A stretch of 64,000 nucleotides of DNA from Fratercula arctica. Taxonomy: Eukaryota; Chordata; Aves; Charadriiformes; Alcidae. Shown here piece after piece: positions 38,815 to 51,565 of the stretch. The stretch lies in the NCBI GenBank assembly GCA_947846985.1, contig CANTUZ010000003.1, positions 96,128,674 to 96,192,673 on the forward strand, in the 5' to 3' direction. The position numbers and the translations under genes were made by a program. The notes under the pieces are model-generated. The model made no database searches. It was not told the origin of the DNA and worked only from the letters and a program-made list of their open reading frames with translations. The first letter of the stretch is position 1. Every line of letters starts with the position of its first letter.

Positions 38815-40413
38815 GTAAGGAAAACCTAATCTGAAAATGGTAATGGCTGCAAAAAGCACTCCAGCAACAAACATGCAAAAATTATCTCTGAAACAACAAT
38901 TTTTGTTGCTTGCTTATACACAAGTTTTTTTTTCCTTTTCTTTTTCCTTCTTTAGTAGCAATCATTTACTGTTAGAAACTGAGTAGCCTAACTTCAATCA
39001 TGTTGTTTCCTGGAAGAAGAGGTAGTAATCTCCTGTATAGGGATAGCTCAGATAGTAATTATCAGGTTATCGGACTTGCATTATAAAAAAACAATTACAA
39101 CAGCCTTGGCTGATGCAATTATTTATTTCTAGAGACTACAGATGTTTAATGATTTTAAAAATATAACTACTTGACAATCAACACCATAAAACAATCCTTT
39201 TCCAATTTCTGGGCTAAATTATCTTTTTAAGTAAATAAAATATAAGTTCCTCGCAATCAGGAATTTTGTATACCATTCAAGAACTCCTGGAGGCCTCTGT
39301 CCTCCTCCTCCCTCTCACATTCCTTAATAAAAACAATGATGGAAGTGAAGGTAACAGATCTTTGTACTGCTCTCTTGTCAAGTCCTCATCATATAAGCTT
39401 TTTTCAAAATGAAAAAAGCATATCTATACATTGTACCTTAATGTTTTTATCTTTGATACTAAATCCATGTAAGCCTAAGAAGGTTAAAAAGTACTACTGG
39501 AAATCTGCATTAGCATCAAATTCAATTGAAATGGTTCAGTGTTTTTTGTTTAGGATTTTGGTAATTCATGAAAATTTGACAATTGCATCAGTAAGATTTT
39601 CATATTTTCAGTACAAATTTAATGAAATATCACACCTTTTTCTTAAATAGCAAACATGATGGAGGGAAACATTGATACCCCTGGGGCAGGGGATGTATAT
39701 ATTTAAATGAACTTTTTTAAAGGAAAAACATACTTCAAATGGCCCACAGGTTTGCTGCTGCTTTCAGTGTCAGCCTTTGTGAAATGGAAAAGAAACTATT
39801 TTCCAAGAGGGAATCAGTGTATTGTAGAAAAAAATCTAGTTTTTGAGCACAATCAGAATATTCTCTGTTTTCACTGTGACTGCTACAGTAGATTTTACTC
39901 TGGATAAGTCCTTACAGCTGCATTACTTTCTGTCAAACATTTTGGAAGATGCTTAATTTTTAACTTGCAGCTCAGCTCTGTACTGTCTTTTGCTGTAGTC
40001 TACTTGGTGACAACTTTGGCATGCTTCCTTAATACTGACAGTACCCTCAGGTGCTTTAGAAATTGAATCTGTGTTCAGCATGATGCCTTAAAACAAGTTA
40101 CAATAGCAACAACTGAAAATAACTAGAACAATGCACAGAATGTCAAGATAATGTTCATTAGTTGTTACTGGATGCATTGACTAAAAAGATCAGTATTAGA
40201 CAGCTTTTGCTCTCAAGAGAGTTGTTAGGACTTGTTTGCAATAAAATTGGGAAAGTAAAAAGCCTCTGCAATGCCTTTTGTAAAGTCTAGTTTGGTACTA
40301 CCTGAAGTTAACAACGTCAGGTTCACTTCTGCTTGCCGAGGGGTTTTGCCCTAGTGTAGAAATCTACAGACCCAGTTTTTACCACAAAATCTAAACGGAG
40401 AATCAAAGTACTA

Positions 40414-40433
40414 TTTTTTTTTTTTTTTTTTTT
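40414..40433. repeat. Poly(T) tract, 20 bases
   Basis: Uninterrupted T run with no associated retrocopy visible. Confidence 0.85.
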
Positions 40434-43407
40434 CCATCAGGGATGCATACGGATAAATAAAGTTTGGGAATTAAAGGGAAAAAAATCTAAGCAGAGAGGA
40501 AGCTGGAAAAAAATTTGGCTTGCTCTATGAACCTCCTCCCTCCCCAGCCCCCAGCAATATTTGAGCATTGCTTGCCCTTTCCATTTCTCAACAGAAATGG
40601 AAAGGAAAGGAGATTCGGGGAGCATTCATGCTGTCTGACTTTAGACGTAATTTGGATGCTTAGAATTCCTGTATTATTAAATTTGAGGTGGGTGCCTCCA
40701 CAGGAATTTCTGCATTTGGGCTATAGCGACTGTATTACTTAGAGTTTCTAAGTTCCCTGTGGAGGCTCATGCTGTCCTCCGTTAAGTATTAGAGGAGTGG
40801 AGAATCCCATATTGGAAAATTTACTTTGGTGCTAAAGTTAGTGACACGAAAATCCTCTTTCATCTCTTTTATTGCACTGCAGGGTTGCCTGGTCCTTGGT
40901 TTAAGTTAAGAGCACATTAAGGGTTGCCAGCACCAGTCAGCCTAAAGGTTTACCCCTGAGCTGACCAAGAGCTGTGCTATGTAATTCAGACGCGCTTCCA
41001 GCTTCTGACATATCCGTGGCATGCCATCATGAAGAGCTGTTTTGGCAAAACTTTTTTATCAAAACAATTCCCTAAGTTTGGTCACCTGTCTTAAGGCAAC
41101 TTTCAGAAACTTTATGTACGTTGAAACAGATACTGTGTGAAATGCAGGCAAAAGGTCTCCATAGCACATAGATGAGTATGCTTCTTGTAGGCAGATAGAA
41201 CTTGACATTTCAGCTATTATTTATGGCTGTATTATGATAAGGTGTTAAAATATTTTATATGGACAATTAGCAGTGCCCTCAAATTCAATATTCTTTTTGT
41301 CTCAGAACATCTGATATGCTCAAAAGTCCTATCTAGCAGCTGTGTTATTGTCCTAAATCCACTCTCTTCTGCTAAATGTGCCTGTAACGTAAGTGTGGTG
41401 TGAGGTATCCCTTGCAGGTGATTATTTTTTGTTTTGATTGCTGCCTTTGTATATTTCAAATCTTTGTGGGACTTCCAGTGGTAGTTTCACCAAAATTAAT
41501 TCCAAAGTAAGATTTCAAATATTTTACATCAAAATGGCAGCCCCATCAAGAATTGTTCATTGCAAGAATGGGATAGGCAGCCATAAATGTTTTTGCATTT
41601 ATTGGACTGACTAGATATTTGATGTATTTTTTTTAAAAACTTAAAAAAAAAAACTTTAAAAAAAAAAAGTCCTCAGTCATGCTTACGATGATAAAATATC
41701 AGTGATGCCATTGCTCCATATTTCAGAATAAATTGGATTACCAAAAGAAAAAAATTCTTAGCCAATTGTAGTTAGTAATCTAGTTGTTTCTCCATAAAAA
41801 GCTCATCTTCTGTAAAGCACAGAAAACAGTTTTTGTCAGTCATCCAAAGGGATGATGATAATTCATGGCTGTGTAGAAGGCTCTTAATTATTTCTGATTA
41901 GATTCATGCTTTATGGTTGTTGTTGGTACACTGTAAATAACAATTTGTACACTGGAAAATGATACCAAAGTGATTTCTGGGGTGCTTGTAAAACAGTGGC
42001 AGCAACAAGTGTAGATGCAGCTGGAAAAATGTGTGTCACTTGTGCAGCTTTGTCCTGCAGAGCACAACAGAAACTCACATGTTGCATATCACAGAATAAA
42101 TGAGACAAGAAGGACAGTGAGCCCTGTGCCGCGCGTGGGCAGGGGCAGCAGTCCTAACCAAAATGTGGCCTTATCATAACCCAGAGACATAGCCAAAATG
42201 TCTGAATCCCTTGCATTTCCATAGGTAAGTATGGTGGGATATGACTTTCTAAGAAAGCCTGAAGATGATTTCAGGGATCTGAAAGCAAGTCCATTTTTTC
42301 CAACTACATTGTGTGGTCGAACAAATAATGTTCTCTCTCACTTGGCTTCTTGATGTACAGTTAAATATAATTCTAAAGGATATACATTGTGAACATTATG
42401 AAACATTGTAGCAGCTCCTCCTGTCATGCAAATCAGGATGACAGAGTTGTAGCAGAGCACCATTTTGTCCTATCTGTGGTCATGGCCACAAAACTTTTTT
42501 AAAATAGGCAACTAGTTTTTCTTCTGTCTCCTGCAATGATCTACACTTTCTGTGGTTATGAATTTATTATATTCCTTTCTTTCTTTCATTATAAAGTCTG
42601 TGTTACACATTTAAATATCCTGTGGTTGTCTTATAACATCTTTTTTTATTTAACTTTTAATTTCTTCATCCTTATTGATGTTCGTGTTTTATTTATTCAC
42701 TTGAGTTCAATGTTCTCAGTAAGGTGCTGGATCTTCAAAAGAAATCTTCAGTCACAACAGAGTTCAATCAAATCAAATTTCTGCAAGTTGTCTGCCCAGG
42801 TTAAAATTAAAACATTATACATATCATCTGTGAATGTGAAATGCAAACAGGATGATTATGAAACTCCTTTTAGAAGTTGAAAGCAGAAAGCTCATGATTT
42901 TTCCATTAATATTTTTCATTTAAAATTAGGACAACTTAAAACTACCTTCTAACCAGGTATCTAAATTAATTTCCTACGCTTTTCTGCATTTCACATGCAC
43001 CTGAGAACACCCCAATAGAAAGCCAAAGAGAGACAACATTAAGAGCCTGCTGAGAGACCACATTAACCCTTTGTCTGGCAAAGCTGCCAGATGAAGTGTT
43101 TCCCTTTTGTCTGGGAATCCTCAAGGAATTCTTTTAAAAGATTATGATCTCTTACTTTGGTGTCTGTGGAGTTTCAATGCGGGAACTGTAAGAACATTTT
43201 TAACCCTGGAAATGCAAGAAGTCTTAGCATTTCTATGCTGCATAACAGCTATGTCCTTCAGTGACTCCAGGCCACAGTCATAATGGATGAATCACATCCT
43301 TCTTTGTGGACTTGAATGGAAACCAACACCTGCTCTTGAAAGGCTCGTTTTGTTTTGGTCTAGTTTCATTTGCAAGGGTCAGCAGAGGTGAGGCTGTGCA
43401 CTCAGGA

Positions 43408-43525
43408 TGTGATTGAACAGGGTGCTGGATAATCCCATCTAGGCTCCCTTTCCCACAAAAGGTTAGACCAGATGATCTCTGAAGGTGCTTTCCAACCTGG
43501 ACTATATGATGATTCTATGATGAAC
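43408..43525 (+). mobile_element. CR1-like LINE 3' terminus, short
   Basis: Only the last 100 or so bases of an element are present: 'cccatctaggctccctttcc', 'aggttagaccagatgatctc', 'tttccaacctggac', then ATGATGATTCTATGATG. The ending matches the CR1 terminal repeat type. Confidence 0.75.
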
Positions 43526-43989
43526 TCTGGAAATCTGCTGATTGGATGATATTTTAAGGGTACTTGCTTCCACAGGCAATTGTTTAAGTGAGTGTAGCGG
43601 GTAGAAGGTTTAATTTCTCATAATTTTACAGGTGAAGATTTTTGTCTTGCAATATTTGCTGCATGTTATGGGAGCATTCTTTAATATGGATAACTTTTAA
43701 TAACACAGATCTCAGAATATAGTCAATTGACTATATTGACATAATCTATTTTTTATTGTAAATGCAGACAAAAAACTTTTGATGTAAAAAATAAATCACT
43801 CTAGGAGAAATAAAGTTAAATATGTGAAAAATTAACTTTTTTATTCTGGTACAATGCAGACAACTACCGCACAGTCTCTGGCTGGATCCTTTGGTTCACA
43901 GATAAACCCTTCCATGAGTGAAGTAACACGTGTGATAGCTCCAGGAAGACATGAGCTCAAGGCTATCAAGGCTCCAGCCTAGCTACATG
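43526..43989. other. Unassigned AT-rich spacer
   Basis: Nothing recognisable. It lies between two CR1-derived pieces and may include further eroded repeat sequence. Confidence 0.35.
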
Positions 43990-44945
43990 GTACAGTCAGA
44001 TGATCACCAGGAGCGGCCTGAGTAGCTGTGTGTCCTGGTGTTGTTACTCATGCTAGGACATGGGCAATGGGATGGAATGTGCCCTTGGTGAGCTTGCAGA
44101 TGACAGAAAATGAGAGCAAGCAGTTGATATACTGCATAGTATTGTTTCCAGGCAGCTGGAACCAGGCTGAAGAAAAGGGATGGTGGGACCCTTATGAAAT
44201 TCTATAAAGACAAATGTGAAATCCTGCACCTGCGATGGAATACCCCCATGCAGTTATATGGGTTGGGGAGTCAAGTGCCTAGAAAGCAGCTATACAGAAA
44301 AGGACTTGAGGGTCCTGACATACAGTCAGCTGAATAGGAGTCAGCAATGTGTCCCTACAGCTATGAAGTTTAACCACACTCTGAGCTGTATTAACAGAAT
44401 CGTAACCAATGGGCTGAGAGAAGCAATTATTCACCTTTGCTGGGTCCTTGTGAAAGCACACCTGGAGAATTGTGCCAAATTTGGGGCTCCCTGGGGTAAG
44501 ACAGGCTTAGATAAACTGGAGAGACTCAACCATGGTGACTATAGGGCTGGTGCGCATAATGCAGGAAGAGATCAAAGGAGCTGGATTTGCACAAGCTGAA
44601 GAACAACAGGCTGAGGGGGAATCTAATTGCTGTTTTGAAGTACATCACAGTTTTACAGAGGACAGGCTCTTCCTGGAAATGGACAGAGAAAGGAAAAGAG
44701 GCAATAGTCACAAGCTGCAGCACAGGAAATTCTGACTAAAGTTCATAAAAGCAGTTTTCACAGTAAGATTAATCAAACACTGAACCAGGTTGCTTAGAGG
44801 GGTTGTGAAACCTTTATCCTTGAATATATTCAGAACTTGACTGGACAAAGCTGTGAGCAACCTGATCTAACTTTGAAGTTGGCTTTGAGCAAAAGGTTCA
44901 TCTCCAGAGGTCCTTTCCAACCTAAATTATTCAATGGTTCTAGAG
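43990..44945 (+). mobile_element. Degenerate, longer CR1 LINE copy (end of RT region plus 3' end)
   Basis: About 950 bp that follow CR1 order. 'tgaaatcctgcacctg', 'aaaggacttgagggtcctga' and 'agtcagcaatgtgtccctac' come from the end of the reverse-transcriptase frame. 'cacacctggagaattgtgcc', 'tggggctccctggggtaaga' and 'aactggagagactcaacca' follow, and then 'cagaggtcctttccaaccta'. Many substitutions and stops make it a dead copy. A 127-codon frame at 44216-44599 is a chance open part of it. It is the least truncated CR1 in the window. Confidence 0.8.
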
Positions 44946-45044
44946 TTTCTGGGCATGAATGACCAGGAAATGTGCTTTTAATGTGTACTTCCAGTATTTT
45001 CTGGTCTGGGACAACTTACTAACTGGTCACTGTCCTGCATGGTC

Positions 45045-45105
45045 ATGACTATGACCTCCAGAGGTCCCTTCCAACCCTATGGCTCTATGATTCTATGACT
45101 ATACC
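45045..45105 (+). mobile_element. CR1 LINE 3' terminus, very short
   Basis: 'cctccagaggtcccttccaa' followed by 'ctatggctctatgattctatgact'-type sequence is the CR1 terminus. It sits about 100 bp after the end of the older copy, so it is a separate insertion or a rearranged fragment. Confidence 0.7.
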
Positions 45106-46315
45106 ATTCTAAACCTCAGCTCAGACCCAGAGGCACTATTTCTTTTTCAGATTTATTCCATTATCTCAGCCCCCGATTCTCTGACTAATAAAAATGTGAT
45201 GATTTTGACTTTTGCCAACATCACGCAGCTCAAAACAGATAATCAAGTGAACACTAGCCCACCCCCATGCAGTTCTACTGAAGTTAACAGAAATTAAGAG
45301 AACCTGGGGGCAAAGATCTGGTTTAAAGAGCTCATTAAGTTCTCAATTTCTTTATGTGAAGATAATGATTGTAAAGGGGAAACTAATCAAGCTAATGATT
45401 GATTACCTTCCACAGAATACTTTAACAGTTTTTCAGACCAGTTCTTGTAGTCTGTAGACTTTCAGCAGTATATACATTTAATTGCGTTTTTTTTTGAAGT
45501 TATTTACCACAGCTTAGTTTTTGTTGTTGTTTGGTTGTTGGTTTTTTCTTTTTTCTTTTTTTTTCTCCCCAGAATGCAGCAAACATATAGGAAACCTCAA
45601 AACTTGAGAAAATATAGCTATAGAAAAGAAGTCTAATTTCTGACTTATTTTTTGGCATGAGTACCAAGAGATCACTGTGAGTGAAATTTATTGTTCTCTG
45701 ATGGGCACTCTCCAAACAATAAAGGGAATAGGTTCTATTCTGAAATCAATATTTGCAATTTTCTGCTTCTCCTTCAAATACAAATAACACATTCTTTTAA
45801 TTCACAAAACCAATTACTAGATATTCCTTCAGTTTTGTTCATTCACTGGTACTTGCAAATAGCACTTTATTTTTGTTTGTTAGATTAATTTAAATGCTAG
45901 TGCCCGCTTTATTTGAAGAATTTAAGTTGTAGGTTGTCTTTCTCACGGTAAAAGAAAAACTCAATAAATTGTCATGACAAAATATTTTCCATAAGTAGTT
46001 CTGCTGTTGACAGGCTATGTACTAGAATTGCACGAACTCTCAGATACATTTTTTAGAGAAGATTCTTAGGGCGCATAAAATGGTTTAAATGGATCTGTAC
46101 GAATTTACAATAGTTGAAAAACTGGTCTAACATGAAGCTGAGTATTTACAGAACGCTAACTTAAACTGGACATTTCAGCTTTTCTAAACACCCCCCCCCC
46201 CAATCAGTCCTTTAAAGACAGTAAACGATAATTTTCTGTATTCACATGACCCTTTTTATTTGAACAGCTCATATGTTTGAGCAAATGGTGTGGCGATACA
46301 GACTCCCCTGGTCCA
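45106..46315. other. AT-rich stretch without recognisable feature
   Basis: No gene or transposon seen. There is a T/G-rich low-complexity patch at 45510-45568 and a 12-base C run near 46190-46201. Confidence 0.45.
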
Positions 46316-47294
46316 TGTTGTCAGGACCAGCTGTTGTGGGCAGGGTGATTAACTTCACTCATAAGAGAGAAGTAGTGAAATATTTATTAATATAAAACAG
46401 TGAGTTAACAAAGTCAGTAGTGAATGCAACAGTGTTTTACGAGATTTGATGGCAAGGTACACTTGATTATTTACTGTATAGAGAACCGGGTCAGACAAGC
46501 TGTCAGGGGTACCCTCCCATTGAGTCACGAGGTTCTGAAAGGACCCCCTTGCTTTCTAAACTCCTCAGAGAGGAGTCTATGTGCAGCTGGGTCCAATCCT
46601 AGTCCCAGACTTGGTCAACGGTTTATGTCTAAAGGATTATATATGCACAATCAATCCTTTATATCACTTAGCTAAGATTTCAAATTTTAGCACGCTATTA
46701 GTCACTTACCGAAAATCTGTTGCAGCAAGGAATCTCTCAACTTTGAGGAGAGCCTTAAGTGAGCGTCCCCACTCAAGGGGAGATCCTGGCATACAGCCCA
46801 CTGCTGTGCAAGAAAGCTCAAAGGGCTCTTGGACTGTCCATTATTTATAGAGTAAGATAATTGACCTATAGTCATATTTGCATGGGAACAAAATATCTAG
46901 GTCCCTACTGCAGACAATGTTTTGGCTGTGTTGTCAGCCATCCCCCAAAGTCCAGGTGCAACTTGTCACAGCTCCCACTGACAGTTATGGCTTAAGCAGG
47001 AGCTGGGGAGGGGAAAGGGGGAAGAGCACACCACCACAACAGACAATGTTGCGTTCTTGTCTTGGTTACAAGTGCAGTGAATTGGGATGATCTGACACTT
47101 TCTTATCCTGGTTGCAGGTGCAGTGAGTTTGGACAATCATGTACTTTCTTGTCCCAGTTACAAGTACAGTGAATTAGGATGATTAGGCCCTCTCTAACCC
47201 TGTCTGAAACTCCTGTTACCTGGGAAACATATATGAAACTCCTGCTGCCTGGATTGTAGCCTGCTCTGGAAGGTACCAGAATTTTCTGACAACA
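46316..47294 (-). mobile_element. LTR-like element with 9-bp inverted ends
   Basis: The 979-bp segment begins TGTTGTCAG and ends CTGACAACA, a perfect 9-bp inverted repeat of the TG...CA kind that bounds retroviral LTRs. A TTTATT near 46383 would be AATAAA on the minus strand. From memory the body resembles an avian ERV LTR family. No matching target-site duplication is visible (left GTCCA, right CTGAC), so the boundaries may have eroded. Near the right end there is a 45-bp tandem array (47054-47189). No gag, pol or env adjoins it, hence a solo LTR if the call is right. Frames of 60-90 codons within it are chance. Confidence 0.55.
47054..47189. repeat. Tandem repeat, three units of about 45 bp
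   Basis: Units start at about 47054, 47099 and 47145. Each reads as 'ttcttgtcttggttacaagt', then 'gcagtgaattgggatga', with 75-85 percent identity by eye. It lies inside the LTR-like element, and such arrays in LTRs are often promoter or enhancer duplications, which here is only inferred. Confidence 0.8.
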
Positions 47295-47620
47295 CTGACA
47301 AAAGTCAATCATCTCTTGATCCTATAAATAGCAATCCTAACTGAGAATCTTTGATCTCTCTGGGCTTCCAGCAGGTTGTGACCCAGTATCTCCCCCTGAG
47401 CTGTGATACCTCTCATGGTAGACTTAGCAAGGATATTAAAGTGTAGATTTTGGGAGGATTTCAGAGATCATCTGCTGACAAATGCTGATGAAGGAAAAGA
47501 GTGAGTAAATCACTACTATTGGATTTCTGAAGGTTTCAAAGACTGTCTTGTACCAATAATGTCCTACTTCTTGCAAAAAGAGAAGTACTCCAATAGTATA
47601 GGTTAACCTCTATATCTGTC
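47295..47620 (+). repeat. Possible second LTR fragment, plus orientation
   Basis: Directly after the inverted-end element there is TATAAATA at 47323-47330 and ATTAAA at 47435-47440. The spacing of about 105 bp is typical of a TATA box and a polyadenylation signal flanking a short LTR R region. Two LTR-type sequences in opposite orientation would then abut. The left boundary is not defined. Alternatively the whole 46316-47620 block is one unusual element. Confidence 0.35.
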
Positions 47621-47634
47621 TGTGTGTGCATGTC

Positions 47635-47724
47635 TGTGTGTGTGATTTGATTTAGGAAACTCTGTTTTAAGTCTCGTGCTTGTATGTGTGTGATTTGATC
47701 TAGGAAACTGTCATAAGTCTCAAG
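47635..47724. repeat. Tandem duplication, two units of about 45 bp
   Basis: Two copies of a TG-rich unit reading 'tgtgtgtgatttgatttagg' then 'aaactctgttttaagtctcg' lie head to tail (47635-47680 and 47681-47724), preceded by a (TG)n patch. Confidence 0.75.
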
Positions 47725-50700
47725 TGAGCCTTGATGTTTTTGAATCTTTAACTAAGTTGCTGTGTTGATTATAGCAAATTTTGTTAAATTACTTTGATCA
47801 TTGGCTGTTAATTCAGTAGCGTTAAAAAATCATACAACCTAATCTTGCGTTAATAAATCTTAAATTGCTGTGACACCTCAAAGTTGTGCAGTATCATAAA
47901 TTAACACTTGTGACAAATGGCTATGGCAATATGATTGAAATTAATAAGGGCACCAAAACCAGAGATAACTTTGGACTACCAATTTCTTTTGAAGTATTCA
48001 GAAATTTTAAGTGAGAAACCAAGGCATCTGACTTTCAGTTTAGTTTCCTAATCTTTTCCAAATGTTCTCTGATTACTTCTGTCAAACTGCTTCACTTAAT
48101 TCTTCTAATTACTTTTGTGTCTCCAACTCCAAAAAGCTGTTGTAATTTCTTTCCTGTGCATTGGTGAAATTTGATATTAAACTGAAGTACGTTAAAAGGG
48201 AATAAAGGCACGGATGTCTTCTCTTCCTGGGCCAGCAGACGTGGTTCAACAAACCCTCTTTATAATTCTCATTTGCAACATACTGATGTTCACAGGAAGT
48301 CTCTTACTGAACCTGTGAATTTCTTAGTAATCAGCAATGGAGTAAGAAAAAAGGAACTGATCATTCAGAAGTCTAGCTGGAAGGGTCTTTGTCTTGACAG
48401 AGATAAAACTAGAAATTATTTGTCTTCAGTAGACGGCAATGCATTTGTTTTGTAAGAGAGTAACAGGGCAAGGCAGTTGGGTGCTGAAGTAATTTGCTGG
48501 ACTAGAAAGTGCTTAGAACAGCTGAGGAAGTCTTTATTGGTCAGTGACAATCAGCATGTTTTGATAAACCATTTATGAGGCTGAGCTGTTTTGATGTCAA
48601 AGATTTTGGTATCTCCAAGTATCTCTAAGTTCATGACGACACCAATAAAGTTTTCATGGGAAATGGTGTAAATGAAATGATTTATTAAGGGGCATGTATG
48701 CGTATATATATATACATGTACGTATATATATTTATAGTCTCAAACAAACAGGAGGATAAAATAGCTTGGATTATAGAAGAACATGTTTAAAGACGGTTTC
48801 CTCAGAGCTCTCCCTAAGATAAGATCCTCAACGATGTGATTTCTAGGGCTGCAGTTACCTGGGCAGCTGACCTGATCAGACTGTTTGCTCTGCTGAAGGA
48901 TAAAGGTCTCATCCTTCACTTCCTCCTCTTCGCAGCTCCTCTCTCACATTCCTCCTGTAAGGGAGGAAGAAGAGTTGCAAATAGGGTCTCTTAGTTTTTA
49001 TTATAGCAAGGTGGTAAATCAGTTGATGGTGTCTAGTAGAATTATATATTTAAGATGCATGTTTGTTCTTGACTTTGACCTTTTATTTCTATTTAAGAAT
49101 ACCCTGGCTTTTTGAAGTAAACTTGGTATGGATGGTCACAGACAGATTTCGTAGAAGTAACTGGAATTAAGTTGGTCCTTACTATCTTAATCCAGTGTTA
49201 CAGTTGGCACTACATTATTCTGCTGACCGACAGGGATAAAGTTGAACCCTTTCACTTAGGGACCGTTATAGCCTGGGGGAACTTGTTTCATTGGGGCTGA
49301 AATCCCATCTTCATTAAATCAAGCAACAAGACTCCCACCAGTTCCAAACATTCATCCAGGTTGAAGTACTGCTACTCTGCTTTGTGATACAGTAAAACAC
49401 ATAGGTCTAGATTTAATACTCTGGTAATCTCAGCACGTTGCTCCAGCCTGTGCCAAGCAGAACCTCACCTACCTGCAATTTAGAGTCTAAAAGCAAATTC
49501 CTAGGCTTAGAGGGGAAAAATTCTATGACCAGAGGTAAGATAGGGCTAGTATATGCTGATATTACCTCCTGGAGCTCAGTGAGGGATAGCAAATGGAATG
49601 AGGAGGGCTGAGAGCAAGGAGGCTTCAGACTGTTTGTAAGGGCATTATCGAATTCCCGTTTGGACCACTCCATACAATCAAACAGCACGGCAACATAAAT
49701 GTTGAGATCAATGAGCTAGGTGTAAATTTGTTGAAAAGTCTGCAGTTCTATCAGAGTCAGTGAAGCTGTTCATATACTATTCAACACACTGCTTAAGTCT
49801 TTGATATCACAGTGATCAGAATGGCTACTAGCTTTTAAAAGTTATTTCCTTTCATTCTCAACACTGATGTCTATCTGGCAGCAGGGAAAGAAGGAATTCT
49901 GTGCAGTGGTGGTTTTTCCAGGTTGTGTTCTAGCTATAGTTTTACACCTCCAGTGAAAGAATTTACAGGTGAAAGAATTGTTTGTTTAGCTTTCTTTCAA
50001 CACAATATTTAACAGAAATTTAGTTTAATTTTTGGTTTTATAAAGCAAGAATCTTTGCAAATTTTATTTTTTTTTTTTCAAATAAAAAGAAAGACAAAAT
50101 AAAATCTAGTACAGGCTAACTCCTCTTGAACTCCAGTGACAGCCAGTATTTCTCTCTGTTCCTTTTCACGTCATTCACTGTAGAGCCACCTTGGCTGTAG
50201 TTGTGTCAGGAGCTAGACTAAATGACTTGACTTATGACAAGAGAGAAGCTGTTTCATTTCCTGCTTGTCATAGACAAATGATTTTTTTTTTTTTTTTTTT
50301 TTTTTTAATGGTCTCTTCACCTCATGCTTTCTGAGATACTGCTTGGAACGCTGCAGAAAGGAAATACAGCTGAGGGCAAGACCTTGGCGTACTTTACTAT
50401 AACTTCTGATATGGAGCCTGGAAGATGTGGCTTTAAGCCAAAATTTTTCTCCTAAAGTCTGATGTGGACTCCCTAGCTTGGTAAAGCAGGAAGTTTTGTA
50501 TTTTTATACATTTATGTTTAAAATTGAAAGGCATTTAAAGGCTTATTATTGCAGGTAAGTTAATTGCTCAGAATTCTAGATACTTTAAAATTTTAACCGC
50601 ACCATAGTGAATGTTAACTTGGAACTGCTAAAGTAACAACATTTTCTGTTGGGTTTAGGATCAGTGTTCTTGGTGATAACAGCTTTATTTTGTTTTTCCT

Positions 50701-51559
50701 GAAACTTGAAAGGCCACAATGGACAATAACAGACACATAAGTTGCCCCTCCATTTTCAAGAATAAACTGGATTCACTGATGATCGTTTGTTAGCATTATC
50801 TTCAGTACTTAACAGTACAGCAGAAAGCTGACTTGAATTTCAGCATGGGCAAAGAAGATAGATCTTCTCCATTAAGGACAAACTAGAAAAGAAACAAAAG
50901 TTTGTCTTCCTCAGTCTCTTTCTTGTTCCAGGGAGACAAGAGTCTGTGCAAACCTTGTAATAAATACAAATCACCTCTTTTGCAGTGCTGGTTCATCTGT
51001 TCCAGTCAAGACCCTATCCTCTCCCATTGCAGGGAAGATGCAGTCTCAGAGAATCTGTTCTTTCTCATCCCTGCAGAATAATTACTTTGGAAGGCAACAT
51101 AAGCACACTGTAGACATGCTATCTGGGAGCTTACAGTCCTCCTGCCACAGGTAGATTTATAAGACAATAGATACTTCCCTGTAAGGTCTTAAGGGCTGTA
51201 AATCCAGCGTAAATTCTGATATCAATCAGTTACAATCACAAAAATGGACACAGAATTTAGCTACTGTTGTGGATATTCTGTGCTATGTCTCAGAAGTGTA
51301 GCACAAACCTGTCTGGGAAATGTCTTTGCACCCCTTTAGGCCAGGGGTGTTTCACCATACTTTGCAGTGAAAAAAAATACTGAAAATAAGGTAAGGAATG
51401 TGAATTCACTTACCCTGCTCTCTTGGATTTGTAAAACGTGCACATGGGTATTTTTTGTTTTGACTAAAAAAAGCAACAACAGAAATCTATTTGTTTTTTT
51501 AATGTTGTGAGAAGTATCTAACAAAGTCTACTTTAAATATTATGAAAGAGATGCAAATA
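47725..51559. other. AT-rich stretch without recognised gene
   Basis: No gene identified. A 91-codon minus-strand frame at 49413-49688 has a mixed, protein-like composition, but I recognise no family. (TA)n-like sequence occurs at 48700-48735, and T runs lie near 50064-50078 and at 50282-50306. Confidence 0.45.
50282..50306. repeat. Poly(T) tract, 25 bases
   Basis: Uninterrupted T run with no recognisable retrocopy attached. Confidence 0.85.
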
Positions 51560-51565
51560 TGTTTT
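51560..51565. repeat. 6-bp target-site duplication, left copy (TGTTTT)
   Basis: Identical to 54842-54847. It shows that the two LTRs and everything between them integrated as one provirus and that no flank has been rearranged since. Confidence 0.9.

Larger units (their letters stand above)
33613..43407. other. AT-rich single-copy stretch with homopolymers
   Basis: No recognised gene or transposon apart from the weak exon candidate at 38688-38814. Long T or A runs lie at 33989-34013, 34744-34759, 40414-40433 and in the A/T block 41629-41668. A slightly GC-richer patch at 36670-36860 is unassigned. Confidence 0.45.

Noticed and set aside
44216..44599. 127-codon plus-strand frame
   Set aside because: It lies in a degenerate CR1 copy. 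The frame does not extend into neighbouring CR1 coding sequence and is interrupted on both sides.
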